Assembly: GCF_000219125.1 (NCBI RefSeq)
Contig: NZ_AFGF01000098.1
Coordinates: 1 to 41,513 of the forward strand
Length of the DNA stretch: 41,513 nucleotides
Direction: 5' to 3'
From: Acetonema longum DSM 6540
GTDB taxonomy: Bacteria > Bacillota > Negativicutes > Sporomusales > Acetonemataceae
Shown here: positions 36,274-41,513 of the stretch, piece after piece
Layout: every line of letters starts with the position of its first letter
Position numbering within the stretch: the stretch's first letter is position 1
Program-made: the position numbers and the translations under genes
Notes under the pieces: generated by a model
What the model was told of the DNA's origin: nothing
Seen by the model: the letters and a program-made list of their open reading frames with translations, nothing else
Database searches by the model: none

Positions 36274-38122
36274 ATGCGGATAAGAAACAAAGTATTCCGG
36301 CAAAAAAATAAAAAAAGAAACCGATGTCCTGCTGCTCGACAGGCCGGACCGCAGACGGCTCGCCAAAGTTCCCGACCGGGAAGGACTGCGGACAAACGCC
36401 GACAGGCGCCGTCTGAAAACAGACACCGCCCCGGACGATGCGGCAGGCTTGATCGTCAGCCAAACGATGGGCAGAAGATATCTGATTGATTATGACGTTT
36501 CCCTCCGTTATCTTGCCGCCGGCAAGAGTGTTGCCTGTCCGGTAAAAGGAATCGATATTTCCACGACCGGCATGCTGCTGGAAGTCCCCCCGGAAGTCGG
36601 GCAAGACTTGCGGCAGGCGGAGAAAATCAGCCTGAAGTTTGTCATCGCGCCCGGCACCATGCCGGAAGGATATGAAATGAAAGTCCGTATGGCGGCTAAA
36701 TTTATCCGCCTGAGTGAAAGCCCGGACGGGAAAACGCGGTGCGGCGTGGAATTTGCCCAATCGCTGGCTCAGTATGCGGCCAGGAGGAAAAGCCGCTATC
36801 TGCTGCCGGCGGCCGCTTTCCTGCTGTTTGTGATTACCGCCTGCATCCTGCTGCTGCGGGCGGAAAGCGTACTGTATTTTAAATTTAATCAAACCCTGTA
36901 TCTGTACAGCATCATTGCGGCTACTTTTTTGCTGACCCGTTACCTGTTCGCCTCCTTTTACCGCCCTGTTCCCATCGACAAAGACTTTACGCCCGGAGTT
37001 TCCATCATCGTGCCCTGTTTCAATGAGGAAACCTGGATACAAAAAACGATTGCAGGCTGCCTGAATCAGGATTATCCCAGCGATAAGCTGGAAGTGATCA
37101 TCGTCGACGACCACTCCGACGACCAATCGGTTGCGAGAATCAAAGAAATCGTGGAAAAGCTGAAAACCCAGGAGCCATATTACCGGGTCGGCGACAGGCT
37201 GCACTATCTCTGCCAGGAAAAGAACGCCGGCAAACGGGAGGCCCTGGCGCGGGGAACGTTGATGGCCAGGCATGAACTGGTGGTGTTTGTGGATTCGGAC
37301 AGCTTTTTAGAACCGTTTGCCATCCGCAACGTCGTCCAGCCGTTCAAAGACGCCAAAACGGGCGGGGTCACCGGCCGGACCGACGTGGCCAACACCTATA
37401 CCAACGCCCTGACGAAAATGCAGGCTGTGCGCTATTTTATCGCCTTTCGCATCATGAAAGCGGCGGAAAGCTATTTTGACGCCGTCACCTGTTTATCCGG
37501 CCCTCTCTCCTGTTACAGAAAAGCTCTGGTGGTCAGGCATCTGGACAGCTGGCTGCAGCAGACATTTCTCGGCGAGAAAGCCACCTTCGGCGATGACCGC
37601 AGCATGACCAATTTTATCTTGCGCGGCAACCGGACCGTTTATCAGGATACGGCCGTCTGCCATACCATCGTCCCCAACACCTATCGTGTTTTTTTGAAAC
37701 AGCAGATGCGCTGGAAGCGCTCCTGGCTCAGGGAATCGCTGATTGCCGCCGGCTTCATGTGGCGCAAAGAACCGTTTATGGCCCTATCCTTTTATGCAGG
37801 GCTGCTCATCCCGGTCCTGGCGCCGGTGACCGTTGTGTATAACCTGGTGTACATTCCCCTGGTCCACCGGGTGTTTCCGCTGACCTTTGCGGCCGGCCTT
37901 CTTTTGATGGCCATGCTCATGAGCATGGCGCAACTGCTGCTGCGGAAAAGCTCCACCTGGATTTTCGGCCTGTGGTTCTGCCTGTATTACGAGGCCGTGC
38001 TGTTGTGGCAGATGCCGGTTGCCTGGGTGACCTTCTGGAAAACTACCTGGGGAACGCGCATGACGCCCGCCGACATCATGGAGCGGTTAAAAAAGAACCG
38101 CCGGCAGCAAAAGAAGGCATAA
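36274..38122 (+). CDS. PilZ domain fused to a hyaluronan-synthase/NodC-like GT2 synthase
   Basis: Processive membrane glycosyltransferase with an N-terminal c-di-GMP receptor domain. Counting from the first start codon in the main frame (TTG 36449, no good SD): PilZ ~8-110 with the DxSxxG motif DISTTG (36-41); two membrane helices ~118-170; GT2 core with DD 220-221, DSD 282-284, GDDR 381-384 and QQMRW 418-422; C-terminal helices from ~440. GDDRSMTNF, GNRTVYQDTAVCHTIVP and QQMRWKRSWLRES are close to HasA/NodC. The partner RxxxR of PilZ is not clear (GRRYLIDYD). The main frame is open upstream to 36284 with a sensible Asp/Arg-rich sequence but no start; an ATG at 36274 joins it through A-tracts at 36302-36316 if one A is removed, giving 615 residues. 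Confidence 0.88.
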
Positions 38123-38126
38123 GACA

Positions 38127-39998
38127 ATGACAACAGCCGATGAGAAATTTACCGCCCGCAAAAACAAAAAGAAACGAATCCGTACAGCCGGGCAGATCCT
38201 CTTCCTCCTGGCAGTGGCTGCCTTTTGCACCAACGCTTTATTTACCTTAACCCCCTATATTTCCTATACCGGACAGCCGGTGAAATTTTCCGGGGACAAG
38301 GGCTTTATCGCGCTGGCCTATTTCGGCGTGGAACGGACCGGCACCCAGGCGTTGATCGGAACAGACCGTTTGCGGGAACATCTGCAGGCGCTGAAAAAGC
38401 TGGGCTATGTCACGATCAGCCAGCAGGATATTGCGGACTACTACCGGTCAGGCAAGGAACTGCCGGAAAAATCACTGTTTCTGATCTTTGAAGACGGCCG
38501 GCGGGATACAGCCATTTTCGCCCAGAAAATCCTCGAAGAATTGAACTTTAAAGCAACCATGCTGACCTATGCGGCAAATTTCGCAAAACAGGATCCTAAA
38601 TTTTTAACGCCGGACGAGTTGAAAAATCTGGAGAAAACAAGTTTTTGGGAACTGGGCACCAATGGATACCGTCTGGCATTTATCAACGTATTCGACCGGT
38701 ACGGCAATTATCTGGGAGAACTGAACCCATTGCAGCATGCCAAAGTTGCGCCATATTTAGGACGCAAATACAATCACTATTTAATGGATTATATCCGCGA
38801 CGAATACGGTATTCCCAAAGAAAGCCACACCCGGATGAAAGACCGGATTGCCTATGATTATGAAGCGCTGGGGAATATTTACGCAAGGTCGGTAGGGTAT
38901 ATACCCGGAACGCATATCTTAATGCATTCCAATACCGGCAGCTTCGGCAATAACGCTGCAGTAAGCGTTGTGAACAAACACTGGATAGAAGCGCTGTTTA
39001 CGATGAACTTCAACTGGGAAGGATTCTGTTTCAATCAGCGCAGCAGCAGCATTTACGACCTGACCAGAATGCAGCCCCAGGCCTATTGGTCTGCCAATCA
39101 TTTGCTGATGCGGATCCAATACGATATCCATCAGCCGGCGGATTTTATCAAAGGCGATCTGGATAAGCAAAACGCCTGGGAAACGCTAAAAGGAGCAGCG
39201 GAATTGAAAGAAGAAACAATTATTTTAACCTCGTTGCCAAACGATAAAGGGCTGCTGCGATTAAAAAACAGCAACGACTTTGCCGACCTGAAGCTGGCCG
39301 TGCGGCTCAGGGGAAACAAACTGGGCCTGCAGAAAATCTATCTCAGAACCGGCGAAAAATTCAGCCGCTTCCTGGCCGTATCGATACAGGATAATATCCT
39401 CTATATTACCGAAAAAACCGGCGGCAGCGAAACGGAATTATGCAAGCTAAACCTGGATCAACACGATGGCAAGACCGTCCAGTCCGTTCCGGAGGATAAA
39501 AAAGCGGCGGAAATGCGGGCTCTGGAAGCCTTCCTGCAGTATGCCGGGTCTGCCGGGCAAGCCGGGCTTTACTCCAAGCGCCTGCAGGCTAAAAGCCTTG
39601 AAGACGTCCCCACCGTAGCCCAGGGCGCGGCGGCCTATATTCCTGACCTCAGCGCGCATGAAAAAGGCGACCGGACGCTGTCGCTGTCTCTCGCGGGAGA
39701 TAAAATCAGCGTGCAAGTGGACGGCCAGGCTGCCGTAACCGATTTACAACTATCCAATACGGCCGCAGGCTCCGTTTATCTGGAATCGGCCTGGAGCGGC
39801 TATGGCTGGAGTCAAAGAAATCCGGCCGACGATGTATACGACGGCGTGTTTGAAAAGCTGGTGATCACCGAAACCACGGGCCGTCTGGCAGAGGAAAAGA
39901 TTTTATTCGACAGCGGGCTGCAAGGCTGGGATGCCGTCAAATTCGCCGTGAAGAAATATTGGCAGGCGCTCATCAACTGGTTTATTGTCAATTTTTAA
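38127..39998 (+). CDS. Membrane-anchored degenerate NodB-fold protein with C-terminal beta domain
   Basis: 623 residues. Basic N-terminus, one signal-anchor helix (~20-42), then a PgaB-like polysaccharide deacetylase fold: GFIALAYFGVERTG, LKKLGYVTISQQDIADYY, and SLFLIFEDGRRDTA where TFDD is expected, with Glu121-Asp122 left. FWELGTNGYRL stands where the family has the His-x-x-x-His motif, so metal binding is probably lost or altered. HILMHSNTG is present at the last motif. Residues ~350-600 form a beta-rich region (LamG/jelly-roll-like: KLAVRLRGNKLGLQKIYLRTGE, YLESAWSGYGW) suggestive of glycan binding. Starts four bases after the synthase stop, so tightly coupled to it. Likely a polymer-binding or modifying partner rather than a classical deacetylase. 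Confidence 0.72.
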   Translation: MTTADEKFTARKNKKKRIRTAGQILFLLAVAAFCTNALFTLTPYISYTGQPVKFSGDKGFIALAYFGVERTGTQALIGTDRLREHLQALKKLGYVTISQQDIADYYRSGKELPEKSLFLIFEDGRRDTAIFAQKILEELNFKATMLTYAANFAKQDPKFLTPDELKNLEKTSFWELGTNGYRLAFINVFDRYGNYLGELNPLQHAKVAPYLGRKYNHYLMDYIRDEYGIPKESHTRMKDRIAYDYEALGNIYARSVGYIPGTHILMHSNTGSFGNNAAVSVVNKHWIEALFTMNFNWEGFCFNQRSSSIYDLTRMQPQAYWSANHLLMRIQYDIHQPADFIKGDLDKQNAWETLKGAAELKEETIILTSLPNDKGLLRLKNSNDFADLKLAVRLRGNKLGLQKIYLRTGEKFSRFLAVSIQDNILYITEKTGGSETELCKLNLDQHDGKTVQSVPEDKKAAEMRALEAFLQYAGSAGQAGLYSKRLQAKSLEDVPTVAQGAAAYIPDLSAHEKGDRTLSLSLAGDKISVQVDGQAAVTDLQLSNTAAGSVYLESAWSGYGWSQRNPADDVYDGVFEKLVITETTGRLAEEKILFDSGLQGWDAVKFAVKKYWQALINWFIVNF

Positions 39999-40024
39999 CC
40001 ATTTACAGCCGCGGGAGGAAGTCC

Positions 40025-41056
40025 ATGCGAAAGATATTGGGTGAAATGCTCAAAGCAATTGTATTTGCCTCTGCCGTTTTCAGCCTGGTCAGCTGCTTTT
40101 ACGGCCTCTCCGCCGGCAAAGCGGACGCCAAAGAGCCAGCCAGGCGGTCGGCCTGGCTGGCTTACTGGGATTTGGCCGCCGGCGAAAAAGATTTGCACAA
40201 GCTGGAAAAAAGACTGACCAGCCTCTCTTATTTCGCTGCCTATTTTGACAAGGACGACCGCCTGTTCATCCCTCCCGCGCTGATCGACAAAAAAAAGGAA
40301 CTGCAAAAAACCGGCAAAAAACATGAAGCGTATCTTACCTTTGTCAATGATAAGCAAAATCCCGACGGCTCGGCGGCCATAAAAGACACGGCAGTCCTCC
40401 GCAGGCTGTTTGCCGATGCTGCTTCGATGGAAAAGCACATTGACGAAATCCTGGCGCTGGCTTTGCAGGGCGGCTTTGACGGCATTGAAATTGATTATGA
40501 GCGAATATGGAAAGACCAGGCTGTGGGGCAGTCTTTCCTGCGATTTACCCGCTCGCTTTACCGCAAGACGCTGCAAAACAACCTGCAGCTCAGGATCGTG
40601 CTGGAACCGGGTGCGCCGTTTGCCGGCACGACTTTTACCGAGGGGCCGGAATATGTCGTCATGCTGTATAACCTGCATGGCCTGCACAGCGGCCCCGGCC
40701 CAAAGGCCGACCGGAGCTTTATCGAAAAAACGCTGCAGCGGATGCAGTCCCTGCCCGGCGCCAGGTCGGTTGCCTTTGCCACCGGCGGCTGCCTCTGGGG
40801 CGATAACGGCGAAAAACGCCTGCTGACAGAGGTGGAGGCGAGAACACTGGCCACGCTTCATGGCGCGGCAGCCACCCGGGATGCGGCGAGCCGGAGCGTT
40901 GCATTCGCTTTCCGGGAGAACGGCGTTTCCTACCAGGTGTGGTATGCCGACGCCAAAACGCTGCAATATTGGACCGGCATCGCCGCCAGGCAGGGAGCGG
41001 CAAATATCAGCCTGTGGCGGCTGGGCGGCAACGCCGACATAGGAAAAATCCGCTAG
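40025..41056 (+). CDS. GH18-type glycosidase lipoprotein
   Basis: 343 residues from ATG 40025 (GGGAGGAAG upstream); an in-frame ATG at 39959 lies in the previous gene and is rejected. Lipobox LVSC (21-24) after a hydrophobic signal predicts a lipoprotein. The GH18 barrel shows AWLAYWDLA at strand one and FDGIEIDYE (151-159), a DxxDxDxE motif in which the second Asp is Glu155 while catalytic Glu159 is kept. YVVMLYNLHG and ISLWRLGGN match later strands (substrate Tyr and Trp). GH18 enzymes cut beta-1,4 GlcNAc polymers, which fits a synthase of the NodC/HasA class; it could trim the polymer or clear it from the periplasm. Last gene of the operon. Confidence 0.8.
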   Translation: MRKILGEMLKAIVFASAVFSLVSCFYGLSAGKADAKEPARRSAWLAYWDLAAGEKDLHKLEKRLTSLSYFAAYFDKDDRLFIPPALIDKKKELQKTGKKHEAYLTFVNDKQNPDGSAAIKDTAVLRRLFADAASMEKHIDEILALALQGGFDGIEIDYERIWKDQAVGQSFLRFTRSLYRKTLQNNLQLRIVLEPGAPFAGTTFTEGPEYVVMLYNLHGLHSGPGPKADRSFIEKTLQRMQSLPGARSVAFATGGCLWGDNGEKRLLTEVEARTLATLHGAAATRDAASRSVAFAFRENGVSYQVWYADAKTLQYWTGIAARQGAANISLWRLGGNADIGKIR

Positions 41057-41513
41057 GACCTTATTTTATTGCCGCATCAAGCGCTGTACCGTTTGTTTGA
41101 ATGATCTTTTTGTAGTATGCAAACGACGCTTTTTTACTTCTCCGCAAGGTGCCGTTCCCTTCATTGTCTTTATCAACATGGATTTTTGCAGGTTTTATTG
41201 GACTTACTGCCTATGGATACCAGAAAAATCCGGACTTCCACCCCATCCCATATTACCGGCTCGGCCAGAATTCCAATACAGGCAAAGGTTTCCCGGCTTA
41301 CTATTTTATAGAGACGGCTTTTTGCCACCCTGTTGCCAAAAGCCGTGCGCGCAACTTCTCCCGCACTAACACCGCTTCATAGAAATTTTCCGGGATATCA
41401 TAATTCCTGCTAAGACCGTCACACATATGGTCAATACTTCTTCTTTTGGTTCCCGGCTGTATAATTCTAGCGGTACCCTCGCTTCCTAATTAGATACACA
41501 GACGGCAAAAAAA
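41057..41513. other. Right end: no intact gene
   Basis: No good plus-strand gene or terminator is seen after the operon. Small plus-strand frames are overlaps of a decayed minus-strand PTS EIIA domain (next entry). Confidence 0.5.
41173..41455 (-). pseudogene. Remnant of a PTS EIIA domain (BglG/PRD-type regulator), multiply frameshifted
   Basis: Minus-strand reading in three frames gives ordered pieces of one EIIA (fructose/mannitol-type) domain: KEEVLTI, then YDIPENFYEAVLVREKL, then RTAFGNRVA...SRETFACIGILAEPVIWDGVEVRIFLVSI, which aligns with the usual E-N-F-x-x-AVL-x-RE, (P)TA-x-GN-x-VA-(I)PH and V-x-F-VGIL-x-x-PI-x-W-x-x-x-x-V-x-x-I-FL motifs. The active-site His after GNRVA (expected PH) reads KSRLY, so it is lost. 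Two frame changes and stops show decay. The C-terminal position of such a domain is typical of LicR/MtlR-like antiterminators, whose PRD part would lie outside the window. Confidence 0.7.

Noticed and set aside
36272-37273. 333-codon minus-strand frame over the PilZ-GT2 gene
   Set aside because: Antisense shadow of a gene with clear GT2 motifs; no SD and no family resemblance.
40710-41003. Minus-strand frames over the GH18 gene
   Set aside because: Arg/Pro-rich shadows without start signals.

Overview
The window reads as a chromosomal segment of a diderm Firmicute, most likely class Negativicutes (Sporomusa/Acetonema/Thermosinus-like; the genus is a guess). The housekeeping backbone is Firmicute: secG-est-rnr-smpB synteny, a cggR-gap-pgk-tpiA-gpmI-eno operon with a recognisable CggR operator, strong GGAGG Shine-Dalgarno sites and frequent GTG/TTG starts. 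A beta-barrel protein ending in an aromatic Phe points to an outer membrane.

Layout. 85-5059 (minus): a DUF2339 membrane protein with its own promoter/palindromic operator, then a DUF2975-XRE regulator-DUF4173 membrane module. 5422-12711 (minus): secG, carboxylesterase, thioesterase, rnr, DUF4349 lipoprotein, ptsI and smpB, covering protein export, RNA quality control and PTS enzyme I. 12910-19996 (minus): the lower-glycolysis operon under CggR. 20141-22130: a secreted glucosaminidase (minus) and, divergently, an orphan FliG-like protein. 22278-26847 (minus): an operon for a cytoplasmic molybdopterin oxidoreductase, a four-cluster ferredoxin subunit, a PucR-type regulator and a TorD-family chaperone. 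27028-30859 (minus): dmsABC, a Tat-exported DMSO-reductase-type respiratory complex; dmsB is frameshifted near its 5' end.

31384-41056 (plus) is the most interesting part. A class I c-di-GMP (GEMM-I) riboswitch with an overlapping intrinsic terminator precedes a seven-reading-frame, apparently five- or six-gene exopolysaccharide operon: an outer-membrane beta-barrel protein, a UDP-N-acetylhexosamine-type dehydrogenase, a tandem NodB deacetylase, a PilZ domain fused to a hyaluronan-synthase/NodC-like GT2 synthase, a membrane-anchored degenerate NodB protein, and a GH18 lipoprotein. c-di-GMP would act twice, on transcription through the riboswitch and on the synthase through PilZ. The architecture is not Pga, Bcs, Alg or Pel, and I infer an undescribed c-di-GMP-controlled aminosugar or aminosugar/uronate polymer.

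Three of these operon genes are broken in frame: a perfect 16-bp tandem duplication in the barrel gene, a lost G in the deacetylase, and an A-tract shift at the 5' end of the synthase. With dmsB, all indels found in otherwise good genes fall in accessory loci; sequencing error, phase variation and decay cannot be separated from the sequence alone. The right end (41173-41455, minus) holds a multiply frameshifted remnant of a PTS EIIA domain, probably from a BglG/PRD-type regulator. No tRNA, rRNA, CRISPR array or insertion sequence was recognised.
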